From positions 62,001-126,000 of the forward strand of contig CAKOHG010000004.1 in NCBI GenBank assembly GCA_934085565.1: a DNA stretch of 64,000 nucleotides, given 5' to 3'. A program made the position numbers and the translations under genes. The notes under the pieces are model-generated. The model saw only the letters and a program-made list of their open reading frames with translations. It was not told the DNA's origin and ran no database searches. Positions 19,161 to 27,895 of the stretch are shown piece by piece. The stretch comes from an uncultured Bacilli bacterium. Lineage in GTDB: Bacteria > Bacillota_I > Bacilli_A > RF39 > UBA660. The stretch's first letter is position 1. The number at the start of each line of letters is the position of its first letter.

Positions 19161-19173
19161 CATTTAATAAATG
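19161..19173 (+). promoter_or_regulatory. Palindrome upstream of the beta-helix protein gene
   Basis: CATTTAATAAATG (two 5-base arms with a 3-base spacer) lies about 45 bases before the ATG at 19217, in the intergenic region between the kinase gene and the surface-protein gene. It may be a binding site for the neighbouring OmpR-type regulator. AT-rich palindromes are common by chance in this genome. Confidence 0.3.
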
Positions 19174-19216
19174 TTTTATATCATGTATATGTGGCAAGGA
19201 AAGGAAGCGTGTTAAA

Positions 19217-21097
19217 ATGCAAAGAAAAACAAAAAATATAATAAGTGTTTGCCTAATTATCGTTATAGTTACCTTAATGGGATTAACAACTTATTTTGGT
19301 ATTAAAGCCACAAAAGAAAATAATGAATCCGTTATGTCAGGTAATATGCCTAGTCAGAATAATGGTTCAATGAACGAAAATAGTCAAACAGAAAATAATC
19401 AAGGTATGGGAACGCCACCTGAAAAGCCAGATGGTGATACTTCAAATAATACACCACCTGAGAAACCAGAGGGTGAAGAAGAAAATAGTACTCCTCCCGA
19501 AAAGCCAGATGAATCAAGTGGTAATGTAAGTGATAATACTAATGAAAGTACTGATAATAATATGGGAACACCACCAAGCATGGGAGATAATAAAATGCCT
19601 TCTATGCCAGCGAGTACAAATAATGAAACTAAAACGGTTGCCACTTTCTATATTTGTTCTTTCGGTGTTTTAAGTGTTTTACTTATGAGTATTATCCTAT
19701 ATTTAATTTTATCTCACTTAAATGAAAAGAAAATGAAAGAAACTTTCTACAATAAAGATAAAATTACTATTTATACTTTAAGTATTATTCTTTTAAGTAT
19801 TTTATCAACATTTACTTGGGTTGTGGTAACCAATAATTATTTAACATCTAGTAGTGCAAATTCTAACACTGAAATGAATGGTCCATCCGGTAATAATGTT
19901 GGAAACGTCACTTATGAAAGTGTTAAAGAAATAACAAGTGATGAGAGGATCACAGAAGGGGAATATACTTCAACTTCAGAAAGTGAAAATGCCATTTTAG
20001 TAACGGGTGAACAAGAAACAACTTTAGAAAACATCACAGTTTCAAAAACAGGAGATTCTAATGGGGGAGATAGTACGAGTTTTTACGGAAATAACTCAGC
20101 TATTTTAGCTAAAGATAGGGCGAGTTTAACCTTAAGAAATATTAATGTAACAACGGATGCCACCGGTGCTAACGGTGTTTTCTCTTATGGTGGTAGTGCA
20201 ACCACAAATAATGAAAATAGTGATGGAACAACCATAAATATTTCAGATAGTACAATTACGACTTCAAAAGATAATTCAGGGGGAATTATGGTCACAGGAG
20301 GAGGATATTTAAACGCGACAAACCTAAAAATTAAAACAAGTGGAACCTCTTCGGCTGCTATCAGAAGTGACCGTGGCGGAGGCGTTATGACTGTAAATAA
20401 AGGAACTTATGAAACAAGTGGTAAAGGTTCACCAGCCATTTATTCAACCGCTGATATTACCGTATCAAATGCCACTTTAACATCTTCTGCTTCTGAAGGA
20501 GTCGTTATCGAAGGAAAAAATAAAGTATCTTTGGATAATGTCACTTTAACAGACACTAATAGTTCTTTAAATGGTTTATCTACAACCTATAAAAATATCT
20601 TTATTTATCAATCTATGAGTGGTGATGCGAAAGATGGTGCAGGCGAGTTTACTGCGAAAAATAGTAAAATTACAACAAATAAAGGTGATACTTTCTATAT
20701 TACAAATACAACAGCTATTATAAATTTAACAAATAATACCATTGTAAATAATGATAAAACGGGGTATTTCTTACGAGTTCAAAAAGACTCTTGGGGAAAC
20801 TCTGGCCAAAATGGAGGCGTAGTAACTCTTAATTTAACAAATCAAAAAGCTTCTGGTAATATTTATGTGGATAGTATTTCTACGCTAACTATTAATATGA
20901 GTGATAGTTCTTACTTTGAAGGAGCGATTAACGAAGATAACACTGCGAAAGAAATCACTTTAAAATTAGATAAAACCTCAAAGATTAAATTAACTGGAGA
21001 TACTTATGTAACGACTCTTGAAAACGAATTAACAGATAATAGTAATATTGATTTTAACGGGTATACACTTTATGTAAATAATAAAGCATTATCTTAA
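19217..21097 (+). CDS. Membrane-anchored right-handed beta-helix surface protein
   Basis: A 626-residue protein with an N-terminal helix (about residues 9-28), a proline-rich low-complexity stretch with repeated TPPEKP units (about 60-130), two further helices (about 140-163 and 186-206), then a 400-residue Ser/Thr/Asn-rich region of short beta-strand repeats (for example ITVSKTG, INVTTDA, STITTSK) typical of pectate-lyase-like beta-helices. It is likely displayed outside the cell as an adhesin or carbohydrate-binding protein. It follows the two-component genes directly and may be their target. No LPXTG sorting motif is seen. Confidence 0.65.
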   Translation: MQRKTKNIISVCLIIVIVTLMGLTTYFGIKATKENNESVMSGNMPSQNNGSMNENSQTENNQGMGTPPEKPDGDTSNNTPPEKPEGEEENSTPPEKPDESSGNVSDNTNESTDNNMGTPPSMGDNKMPSMPASTNNETKTVATFYICSFGVLSVLLMSIILYLILSHLNEKKMKETFYNKDKITIYTLSIILLSILSTFTWVVVTNNYLTSSSANSNTEMNGPSGNNVGNVTYESVKEITSDERITEGEYTSTSESENAILVTGEQETTLENITVSKTGDSNGGDSTSFYGNNSAILAKDRASLTLRNINVTTDATGANGVFSYGGSATTNNENSDGTTINISDSTITTSKDNSGGIMVTGGGYLNATNLKIKTSGTSSAAIRSDRGGGVMTVNKGTYETSGKGSPAIYSTADITVSNATLTSSASEGVVIEGKNKVSLDNVTLTDTNSSLNGLSTTYKNIFIYQSMSGDAKDGAGEFTAKNSKITTNKGDTFYITNTTAIINLTNNTIVNNDKTGYFLRVQKDSWGNSGQNGGVVTLNLTNQKASGNIYVDSISTLTINMSDSSYFEGAINEDNTAKEITLKLDKTSKIKLTGDTYVTTLENELTDNSNIDFNGYTLYVNNKALS

Positions 21098-21109
21098 AAA
21101 TCATGCTAC

Positions 21110-21135
21110 AATAATCCTAGAGAGTAGGGATTATT
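21110..21135 (+). promoter_or_regulatory. Hairpin abutting the GTG start, containing the ribosome-binding site
   Basis: AATAATCC (21110-21117) and GGATTATT (21128-21135) are perfect inverted arms ending one base before the GTG at 21136. The right arm holds the AGTAGGGA ribosome-binding sequence. No T-run follows, so it is not a standard terminator; it could hide the ribosome-binding site or act as an operator. A possible TGCTACAAT extended -10 overlaps the left side. Confidence 0.4.
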
Positions 21136-23586
21136 GTGAAAAAGAAAAAAATAATTTTAATATTAACCATCATTTTAATTGGAATAGTTCTTTTAAATGG
21201 TGGTTTTTATTTGTTTAAAAAAGAAAAGAACAAAGAGGAGATTCAAGAAACTTTAAATATCACTGCCATGATAACTCTTGATAATCCAGAAGCGAAAGTT
21301 TATCCTGACTTTTATTTATTAGAATCAGAAGATGGTCTAACACTTTATAATTTTGAAAATCAAGAACTATTTCAATATAATGAAAAATATTCAAGCTATC
21401 AGGTATTAAATAATAATCTTCTTGTCGTTCGAAATAATACCTATTTAAAAATACTTTCTTTAACCGGTGAAGTTTTATTGGCAGGCGAAGAAAACTTTGC
21501 TGAACTAAGTAATGAAGAATATTTTTGGGTGAATAATAAACTTTATGACAAAGAATTAAAAGAAATTTATTCTTTAAAAAATGAGGATATTAAACAAATT
21601 TCTTCTTATACGGTCATTAATAATATTTTACTTCTTTTCTTTAATAATCAAGAAAATGAAATGATTGATTTAACAACCAAAGAAGTAATGTCTAAATCTT
21701 TTACTTCTTATTTTACCTTTGAAAGTCAAAGTGGTCTTCCATCTTATCTTGCTTTATCTTATAACGGTACTTACAAAATCGTGGATACAATGGCTAGAAA
21801 AATCATTTTAGATGATGTTACTATTAATGAAAATAATATTTTAAAAAATAAGGACGGTACTTATTACATTTATAACAATAAAATTTATCAAAATCATACT
21901 TATATTAATGATAATTATTATATGGATTTTACAGACTGTCAAACCGGTGGAAAGCTGGTAAGTAATGATGGTGATATCATAATAGATACATGTAATTTTT
22001 ACTATGAAGAACCTTTTAAAGACATTTTTGGGGGCTATGGAGAAAAGGGTAGTTTTTTAAAGATTAAAGATGAGATCATAAATGCTACTCGTTTTCAAAC
22101 GGTTGGTCAGTATATTATGAGTTATTCTTTTGATAACGAGCAAAATAATATTAAAATTTATAATGAAGCAGGTAAAATTGTAAAGGAAAATATGGAAATC
22201 AGTTATTTAAATGACAGCCTTTATGAAGGATATGATTTGGTTACCTCAAAATCTTATTTTTTAGATAAAAATTTAAATATTATTTCCGATGCTTTTTCAT
22301 ATGCGACTTGTCAAAATACTTTTTGTTATACATCTTTAGAAACCGGAGCTAAAACGCTTTGTCAAAATGGTGAAAAAATAAGTGATATTTCCTATAATGA
22401 TGTCATCTTTTACGATAATCTTATCGTAGCTAAAACTTTATTTCACACTTATCTTTATAAGTTAGACAAAGGAAATAAAATAGATATCAATCAAAAAGAA
22501 GTGCTTCCTTTAAATAAGGAAGAAGTTATTGCAACGTATAATCTTCAAAGTATTCAAAAGAAAATAGATGATAATGAAGATTTCTTTGCAAAATATGCTT
22601 ATCTTGTCACCAAGAATAAATCTCTAAAACCTTACCAAGTGGAAGTTATGAATTTATTTTCCCTTGTTGTCGATGAAAAAAACTATTTAGATGAATTTAC
22701 TTTTTTGAATAAATTAAAAGAATTAAATATTTCTTATGTTGAAAATATAAGTGCTGGTGTAGCGGCTTTGTATACGGATGGTACTACCACCATAAATTAT
22801 CATGAAAAATATAAAGGAACAATATATCATGAACTTATGCATTTTATTGATTTTTCTATAAATAAAAAAGATTCTACTAATAATCTTTATAAGTGTGCTA
22901 GTGGCGTAACAGTTTCAACTTCTTATTTAAAAGATTGCGAACTACTTTATTTAAATACAAATTTTATCACGGAGGCGGGTGCTGAAGTTTTTGCTGCTAA
23001 GTATTATACCAATGAAATGGATTCCTATGCTCCTGCACCTCATATTTTAGAAGCTTTAGAATATATCTTAGGAAGTGAAAGTATTTCTAAATGGTATTTT
23101 GAAAGTGATGAATATTTTAAAGAATTATGGTTTCAATTAGGATATTCTAAAGAAGAAGTTACATCATTATTAGAAGCCTTTACCACGCAAACTCAAGTCA
23201 CTAAAAATATAGATGATAAACAAACTGTTTTAATTATTGATGCTTTAATTGATTTATATAATAAAAAGAAAGATACGACTTTAGAGAGGGATAATACTTT
23301 TAAATATATTTTAGCAAGAGTGATACTTGATACGAATGTAAACTCTTCAAAATATGCCACTTTATTAAACAATATTAAGGAAGAATATAAAAACTTACCA
23401 ACTATTTTTCAAGAAACTTTGAAAGACTATTATTTAACACAGTCTATGGGAGACATCTTAATAAAAGATGATAAGATTTATCTTGTTTTTCTTGCTTATA
23501 AAGATAATAAAATAGGGGATGTCATATTAAATTTTGATTTTGAAAACAAGCAAATAGTAAATTTTAATTATTCCGAAAGAGAGTAA
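21136..23586 (+). CDS. Anchored HELMH metallopeptidase-like protein with a propeller-like N-terminal half
   Basis: An 816-residue protein with an N-terminal signal anchor (about residues 5-26). The first about 450 residues are rich in repeated short beta-strand units and look propeller-like. The C-terminal part has a zinc-metallopeptidase signature, YHELMHFID (His565-Glu566-His569), followed by ITEAGAEVFAAKYY, whose Glu613 or Glu617 could be the third zinc ligand (gluzincin pattern). It starts with GTG. It is probably active outside the membrane; no named family was recognised. It is separated from the beta-helix gene by 38 bases and a hairpin. Confidence 0.6.
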   Translation: MKKKKIILILTIILIGIVLLNGGFYLFKKEKNKEEIQETLNITAMITLDNPEAKVYPDFYLLESEDGLTLYNFENQELFQYNEKYSSYQVLNNNLLVVRNNTYLKILSLTGEVLLAGEENFAELSNEEYFWVNNKLYDKELKEIYSLKNEDIKQISSYTVINNILLLFFNNQENEMIDLTTKEVMSKSFTSYFTFESQSGLPSYLALSYNGTYKIVDTMARKIILDDVTINENNILKNKDGTYYIYNNKIYQNHTYINDNYYMDFTDCQTGGKLVSNDGDIIIDTCNFYYEEPFKDIFGGYGEKGSFLKIKDEIINATRFQTVGQYIMSYSFDNEQNNIKIYNEAGKIVKENMEISYLNDSLYEGYDLVTSKSYFLDKNLNIISDAFSYATCQNTFCYTSLETGAKTLCQNGEKISDISYNDVIFYDNLIVAKTLFHTYLYKLDKGNKIDINQKEVLPLNKEEVIATYNLQSIQKKIDDNEDFFAKYAYLVTKNKSLKPYQVEVMNLFSLVVDEKNYLDEFTFLNKLKELNISYVENISAGVAALYTDGTTTINYHEKYKGTIYHELMHFIDFSINKKDSTNNLYKCASGVTVSTSYLKDCELLYLNTNFITEAGAEVFAAKYYTNEMDSYAPAPHILEALEYILGSESISKWYFESDEYFKELWFQLGYSKEEVTSLLEAFTTQTQVTKNIDDKQTVLIIDALIDLYNKKKDTTLERDNTFKYILARVILDTNVNSSKYATLLNNIKEEYKNLPTIFQETLKDYYLTQSMGDILIKDDKIYLVFLAYKDNKIGDVILNFDFENKQIVNFNYSERE

Positions 23587-23635
23587 ATTTAAAAAGAAAA
23601 ATATGTTATAATCTTTTTAGAAAGGATTTGATTGT

Positions 23636-24256
23636 ATGAAAGTATCTATTTCCTATTTAAAAAGTAAGGAAGACAAATTAACAACCATAAAAAAGATAAA
23701 TGAAACAACGGGAGATTATTTACACGTTGATTTAATGGATGGCCTTTTTTGTGGGGAAAATAATTATCAAAAAGATGAAGTTTTATCCTTATTAAATGAG
23801 AGTACTAAAAAGTTAGATATTCATTTAATGATGAAAAATCCTCTTAATACCATTGTTGATTTAAGTATCTTAAGACCAATGCGTGTGACAATTCCTTGTG
23901 AAATAGATAATGTAAAAGATTGTCTTTTATTACTTGATCGTTTAGGCATTCAAAAAGGTTTAGCTATTAATCCTGAAACGGACATCAGTAAGTTAGCTCC
24001 TTACTTTAATGAGATTGATTCTATTTTAGTTATGAGTGTCCATCCAGGTAAAGGAGGACAAACTTTTATAGAAACGACTCCAGAAAAACTAAAAAATATA
24101 AGAAAATTATTTCATAAAGAAATTTCTGTAGATGGGGGAATTAACGATCACACTATAAAAATGGTAAGTCAATATGTTGATGAAGTGGTAGCGGGATCTT
24201 ATATTTGTTTAAGTGACAATTATGAAAAAATGGTGAAAAAACTAAAAGATAATTGA
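23636..24256 (+). CDS. rpe: Ribulose-phosphate 3-epimerase
   Basis: A 206-residue TIM-barrel enzyme that interconverts ribulose 5-phosphate and xylulose 5-phosphate in the pentose phosphate pathway. Family motifs are HVDLMDG, DIHLMM, MSVHPGKGGQ and SVDGGIN, with VAGSYI at the C-terminus. The N-terminal SPSILSAD motif is replaced by VSISYL, and the usual Asn in the PG.GGQ motif is His here, so the protein is a divergent member. A TGTTATAAT extended -10 and an AAAGGA ribosome-binding site precede it. Confidence 0.85.
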   Translation: MKVSISYLKSKEDKLTTIKKINETTGDYLHVDLMDGLFCGENNYQKDEVLSLLNESTKKLDIHLMMKNPLNTIVDLSILRPMRVTIPCEIDNVKDCLLLLDRLGIQKGLAINPETDISKLAPYFNEIDSILVMSVHPGKGGQTFIETTPEKLKNIRKLFHKEISVDGGINDHTIKMVSQYVDEVVAGSYICLSDNYEKMVKKLKDN

Positions 24257-24282
24257 TTTTATACCTCATAAGGGTATATAAT
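24253..24282 (+). promoter_or_regulatory. csoR promoter with overlapping candidate CsoR operator
   Basis: TTGATT (24253-24258), an 18-base spacer and TATAAT (24277-24282) form a promoter. Within it TATACCTCATAAGGGTATA (24260-24278) is an inverted repeat with a C-rich and a G-rich arm, resembling known CsoR sites (ATACCC...GGGTAT). Its position over the spacer and -10 would let CsoR repress its own operon. Confidence 0.6.
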
Positions 24283-24299
24283 GAAAACGGTGATGCAAT

Positions 24300-24587
24300 A
24301 TGGCAGAATGTATTCGCAAAAAACATCGAAGCGCCGAGGAAAAGAAAAATTTAACGAAACGCTTAAATATCATCGAAGGTCAAGTAAGAGGAGTTAAAGA
24401 TATGGTTTTAGAGGATCGTTATTGTGATGAAATCATGATTCAAATCTCAGCTATCAACAAATCTTTAAAAAGTCTTGGTACCGAAATGCTCAAAAATCAT
24501 TTACAAACTTGTATTGTGGATGAATTAAAGAATGATAATTTAAGTGCTATTGATGATGTTATCAGTTTATTTGATAAATTAAATTAG
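24300..24587 (+). CDS. csoR: CsoR/RcnR-family metal-sensing repressor
   Basis: A 95-residue all-helical DNA-binding repressor (DUF156). The CsoR copper-site pattern Cys-His-Cys is present as Cys42 (DRYCDE), His67 (LKNHLQT) and Cys71. The retained His argues for a Cu(I)-sensing CsoR rather than the persulfide sensor CstR. A matching inverted repeat overlaps the promoter, so autoregulation is likely. The next gene, 16 bases downstream, is an exported thiol-redox protein instead of the usual copper ATPase or chaperone. Confidence 0.85.
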   Translation: MAECIRKKHRSAEEKKNLTKRLNIIEGQVRGVKDMVLEDRYCDEIMIQISAINKSLKSLGTEMLKNHLQTCIVDELKNDNLSAIDDVISLFDKLN

Positions 24588-24603
24588 AAAGAGAGTGTTG
24601 TTT

Positions 24604-25299
24604 ATGAAAAAAGTTTGGATAACTTTATTATTATTGGTAGTTATGATATTACCAACTCATGTTTTTGCTGATGAAGTAAAAAGTGAAAATTTAGACGAAA
24701 TTTTAACATCTAAGAGTATTACTCATGATTTTAGTAACTATAGTGAAAATGATGATCAAGCCATCGTTTACTTATTCTATGGTCAAAGTTGTGGTTATTG
24801 CCAAAAATTCTTAGAATTTTTAAATAGTATCATTCCTGAATACGGAAAATACTTTAAAGTTGTTGGTTATGAAGTATGGAGTAATTCTGCTAATGCTGAT
24901 TTAATGGATAAAGCCGCTAAGGTTTTAGATGAAAGTGCTGATGGAGTACCATTCATTATTATCGGAGACCAAGTATTTACAGGATATAGTAGTTCATATG
25001 ACGATAAACTTAAAAGTGCTATCAAAAGTTTATATGATACCAAAAAAGAAGATCGTTACGATATCTTAAAGGAAATAGAAAATGGTGATTCTAAAAAAGA
25101 ATCAGGAACTTCAAGTGTTGCCGTTATTATTTGGAATTTTGTTTTCGTTGCCGCAGCAACCGTAACTATTTTAGTGGTAGCTAATAATCAAAATAAAGCT
25201 TTAGTAGCTAAAGTAGAAAGTTTAGAAAGCCAAATAGCTAACTTAAATAAAAAAGAAGAACCACAAGAAATGAAAAAAACAAAGACTTCAAAAAAATAA
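24604..25299 (+). CDS. Exported thioredoxin-fold protein with CGYC motif and C-terminal membrane anchor
   Basis: A 231-residue protein with a signal peptide (about residues 1-22, ending VFADE), a thioredoxin-like domain with the redox motif Cys63-Gly-Tyr-Cys66 (YGQSCGYCQKF) and a cis-Pro region GVPFIIIG, then a membrane helix (about 171-193) and a charged, coiled C-terminal tail. It is probably a membrane-anchored thiol oxidoreductase outside the cell. I start at the ATG at 24604; a GTG at 24595 has no proper spacing to a ribosome-binding site. It shares the csoR transcript, suggesting metal-dependent expression. Confidence 0.75.
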   Translation: MKKVWITLLLLVVMILPTHVFADEVKSENLDEILTSKSITHDFSNYSENDDQAIVYLFYGQSCGYCQKFLEFLNSIIPEYGKYFKVVGYEVWSNSANADLMDKAAKVLDESADGVPFIIIGDQVFTGYSSSYDDKLKSAIKSLYDTKKEDRYDILKEIENGDSKKESGTSSVAVIIWNFVFVAAATVTILVVANNQNKALVAKVESLESQIANLNKKEEPQEMKKTKTSKK

Positions 25300-25309
25300 A
25301 GTCTTTTTT
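25281..25309 (+). terminator. Terminator after the csoR operon
   Basis: AAGACTT (25282-25288) pairs with AAGTCTT (25299-25305) and is followed by a T-run. The hairpin overlaps the last codons and the stop of the thioredoxin-fold gene. Confidence 0.8.
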
Positions 25310-25364
25310 CTTGTCTTAAAATTAATAATTCTATATAATAATGAGTAGAAAGGCGGTCTTTATT

Positions 25365-26645
25365 ATGGCAGTAGTTACCCTTTTACCAGCGGATAAATAT
25401 ATGGTTGTCAATAAAACTATTTTAACTGACCAAGACCGTAAATACTTAGTTAGCTTTTATGAACCTATTATTGGTTCTTTAGCAGTTAGTTTATATCTCA
25501 CTTTATGGCGAGATTTAGATCGTTACACTTTTGTTAGTGCTGATTACAATCATCATCATTTGATGACCATTTTAAAAACAAATTTAGATAGTATAAAACT
25601 CGCTCGGCAAACCTTAGAAGGAGTAGGGCTTTTAAGAACTTATTTTATGGCAAATGAACCCAATAATTATGTATATGAACTTTATTCGCCAATGAACCCT
25701 AAAGAGTTTTTTCAAAATCCTATTTTTAATGTTGTCTTATATAACAACATCGGAGCCTTTGAATATAACCTTTTAAAAAAAGAGTACAGTGTTTTAAATA
25801 TTAATTTAAAAGGATATGAAGAAGTAACGAGTCATTTTGATGAGGTTTTTAAATCATCTTCAGAACCTCCTACTATTGAAGCACTAGGAAGAGAAACACT
25901 ACCTTTAAACATGCAAGATCAAATTGATTTTGATTTATTAATATCATCCTTACCGAAAGGTATGTTAAATGAGAAAATCTTAAATAAAAGAATGAAATCT
26001 CTAATTAATAATCTTTCTTTTGTATATAATATTGATACCTTAAAAATGTGTGAGATTATTAGACTTTCTATTAATGAAAAAGGAGCCATTGATAAAGATA
26101 CTTTAAGATTACAAACCAGAAAGTATTATCAATACAACAATCATGGCAAATTGCCAACCCTTATTTACCGTGCTCAACCAGAATACTTAAAAAGCCCTAG
26201 TGGGGACACTTCTAAAAAAGGAAGAATTATCGAAGTCTTTGAAAATACGACTCCTTATGATTTTTTGTGTGCCAAATATAAAACCGGAACTCCTACGGTA
26301 AGAGATTTAAAATTATTAGAATATTTACTCGAGGATGTTGGTTTAAAACCTGCTGTGGTAAATGTTTTAATTGATTATGTTTTAAAGAAAAATAATAATA
26401 AATTAAACAATGCTTTTGTTGAAACTATTGCGGGTCAATGGAAACGTCTTGGGATAGAAACGGCAAAAGATGCGATGGAAGTAGCTGAAAAAGAACATAA
26501 AAAATACATAAATAAATTTAATAAAGTGTCTGTTAAAAAAGTAAGTGAAGAACCACCTGTTTGGTTTGATGAAAAAATTAGTAAAGAAAGTATGACTGAA
26601 GAAGAAGAAAAAGAGTTAGAAAGTATGTTAAAAAAATATGAATAG
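25365..26645 (+). CDS. dnaB: DnaB-type replication initiation/helicase-loading protein (Bacillus DnaB)
   Basis: A 426-residue protein of the DnaB/DnaD family found in Bacilli (not the replicative helicase). The N-terminal segment with RKYLVSFYEPIIGSLAVSLYLTLW matches the DnaB N-domain, and the DnaB2-like region (about residues 285-380) precedes an acidic tail. It helps load the replicative helicase at oriC and during restart. The ATG at 25365 has an AAAGGCGG ribosome-binding site; the 25341 ATG is less likely. The gene is followed by dnaI, the classic Bacilli order. Confidence 0.85.
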   Translation: MAVVTLLPADKYMVVNKTILTDQDRKYLVSFYEPIIGSLAVSLYLTLWRDLDRYTFVSADYNHHHLMTILKTNLDSIKLARQTLEGVGLLRTYFMANEPNNYVYELYSPMNPKEFFQNPIFNVVLYNNIGAFEYNLLKKEYSVLNINLKGYEEVTSHFDEVFKSSSEPPTIEALGRETLPLNMQDQIDFDLLISSLPKGMLNEKILNKRMKSLINNLSFVYNIDTLKMCEIIRLSINEKGAIDKDTLRLQTRKYYQYNNHGKLPTLIYRAQPEYLKSPSGDTSKKGRIIEVFENTTPYDFLCAKYKTGTPTVRDLKLLEYLLEDVGLKPAVVNVLIDYVLKKNNNKLNNAFVETIAGQWKRLGIETAKDAMEVAEKEHKKYINKFNKVSVKKVSEEPPVWFDEKISKESMTEEEEKELESMLKKYE

Positions 26646-26662
26646 AAGAAGGGAAGAAGAGT

Positions 26663-27535
26663 ATGCAATTTAAAAAGGACTATGAAAGCTTAAAGAAAAA
26701 TTATGATGAAGCCTGTACTAATCCTCAATTTAAAGCTTTAGTATCAAAGCTTCATTTAACCGAAGAAGAAGCACTTACAAGAACGACTAAGCTTTTGGAT
26801 ATTTTAAATGAATTACAAAATTGTCAAAATTGCGCAGGTTTATACGAATGTAAAAATGCTTTAAAAGGACATGTTAATATCTTTATTAAAAAAGATGGTA
26901 ATATTTATCCAACTTATAAACCATGTAAATATAAGATGAAAGAAGCCGAAGATAAAAGTAAAAAAATGAGTGAAGAACAAATTAATACGACGGCAAGAAT
27001 GAAAGATATTGATGTCAAAGATAAAAAAAGAATTTTAGTGATTAAGTGGCTAGATAATTTTTATCAAGAATTTTCTTTTTCTAAACCTATGAAAGGACTT
27101 TATTTACATGGTAATTTTGGTGCTGGCAAAACATTTTTGATAAGTGCCTTACTTCATGAATTAGAAGAGAAAAAAGATGTTAAAGTAAAAATTATTTATT
27201 TTCCCGAAACCTTACGTGTTTTAAAATCAGACTGGGAACAATATGAAGCAAGACTTTTAGAGTATCAAACTATTGATATCTTATGCATAGATGATATTGG
27301 AGCCGAAAAAGTAAGCGAATGGGGAAGAGATGAAGTATTAGGAACGATTTTACAAGCTAGAATGAACCGGAACTTAACGACTTTCTTTACCTCTAATTTA
27401 ACACTTTCTGAACTTGAAAAACATTTTTGCATGGATGATTCTAGTGAAGAAAAAATAAAATCCCGAAGAATTATGGAAAGAATTAAGCAACTTGCTTTAG
27501 ATACAGAAATGATTAGCGAAAATAGAAGACATTAA
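26663..27535 (+). CDS. dnaI: Primosomal protein DnaI (helicase loader)
   Basis: A 290-residue AAA+ helicase loader. The N-terminal zinc-binding domain has Cys54, Cys57, Cys63 and Cys88; the C-terminal ATPase domain has Walker A GNFGAGKT (150-157), Walker B LCIDDIGAE (Asp210, Asp211) and the sensor segment FFTSNLTLSEL. It loads the replicative helicase onto DNA together with DnaB and DnaD. It follows dnaB by 17 bases. The last 4 bases overlap a convergent small gene on the minus strand. Confidence 0.92.
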   Translation: MQFKKDYESLKKNYDEACTNPQFKALVSKLHLTEEEALTRTTKLLDILNELQNCQNCAGLYECKNALKGHVNIFIKKDGNIYPTYKPCKYKMKEAEDKSKKMSEEQINTTARMKDIDVKDKKRILVIKWLDNFYQEFSFSKPMKGLYLHGNFGAGKTFLISALLHELEEKKDVKVKIIYFPETLRVLKSDWEQYEARLLEYQTIDILCIDDIGAEKVSEWGRDEVLGTILQARMNRNLTTFFTSNLTLSELEKHFCMDDSSEEKIKSRRIMERIKQLALDTEMISENRRH

Positions 27536-27816
27536 ATTTTGCCTTCTTTTTTTAACTTTTCCAGTTCACATTCAATTTTTTCTAAAGTATTTAAAATCGT
27601 ATTAATATCAATATTTTGATTTTGGTTATTTTGATTATTTTGATTACCGTTTATAAGAGCTAGTTGTCCTGAGTAAGCAATTAAATAATCTCCTAGTAAA
27701 ACAAGCCAGTTACCTATACTTACACTTTCTAAAGAATTCATTGTTGGTGAAATCGCTGCTCCTACAAGTGTTGCTGAAAGGGCATAAAGTTGAGGGTCGA
27801 TATTAAAAGGAAACAT
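27532..27816 (-). CDS. Small hydrophobic protein with Q/N-rich linker
   Basis: A 94-residue protein: two hydrophobic segments (about residues 10-25 and 34-53), a short Asn/Gln-rich stretch (about 57-69) and a charged C-terminal helix. A strong AAGGGGG ribosome-binding site lies before the ATG, which supports it being a real gene. I have the impression of similar small proteins in spore-forming Firmicutes (an LVG...GNWLVLLG pattern), but no function is known to me. It is convergent with dnaI and divergent from feoA. Confidence 0.6.
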   Translation of the reverse strand: MFPFNIDPQLYALSATLVGAAISPTMNSLESVSIGNWLVLLGDYLIAYSGQLALINGNQNNQNNQNQNIDINTILNTLEKIECELEKLKKEGKI

Positions 27817-27873
27817 AAAAAAGCCCCCTTTTTAAAAAGATATGCATAGAGCAAATATTTTAGAATGGCATAC

Positions 27874-27885
27874 CCTATTAATAGG
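27874..27885 (+). promoter_or_regulatory. Perfect palindrome upstream of feoA
   Basis: CCTATTAATAGG is a perfect 12-base palindrome 10 bases before the feoA start. Its position suggests an operator for an iron-responsive repressor, but it does not match a Fur box or a site I can name. Confidence 0.35.
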
Positions 27886-27895
27886 ATGTGATAGT

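Noticed and set aside
19399..19644. 81-residue minus-strand frame over the TPPEKP repeats
   Set aside because: It is the antisense of low-complexity repeats, giving a Gly/Ser-rich artefact.
27590..27660. Short AAC/CAA-type repeat as a possible CRISPR or tandem repeat array
   Set aside because: It encodes the Asn/Gln-rich linker of the small protein and lacks spacers; no CRISPR array is seen in the window.
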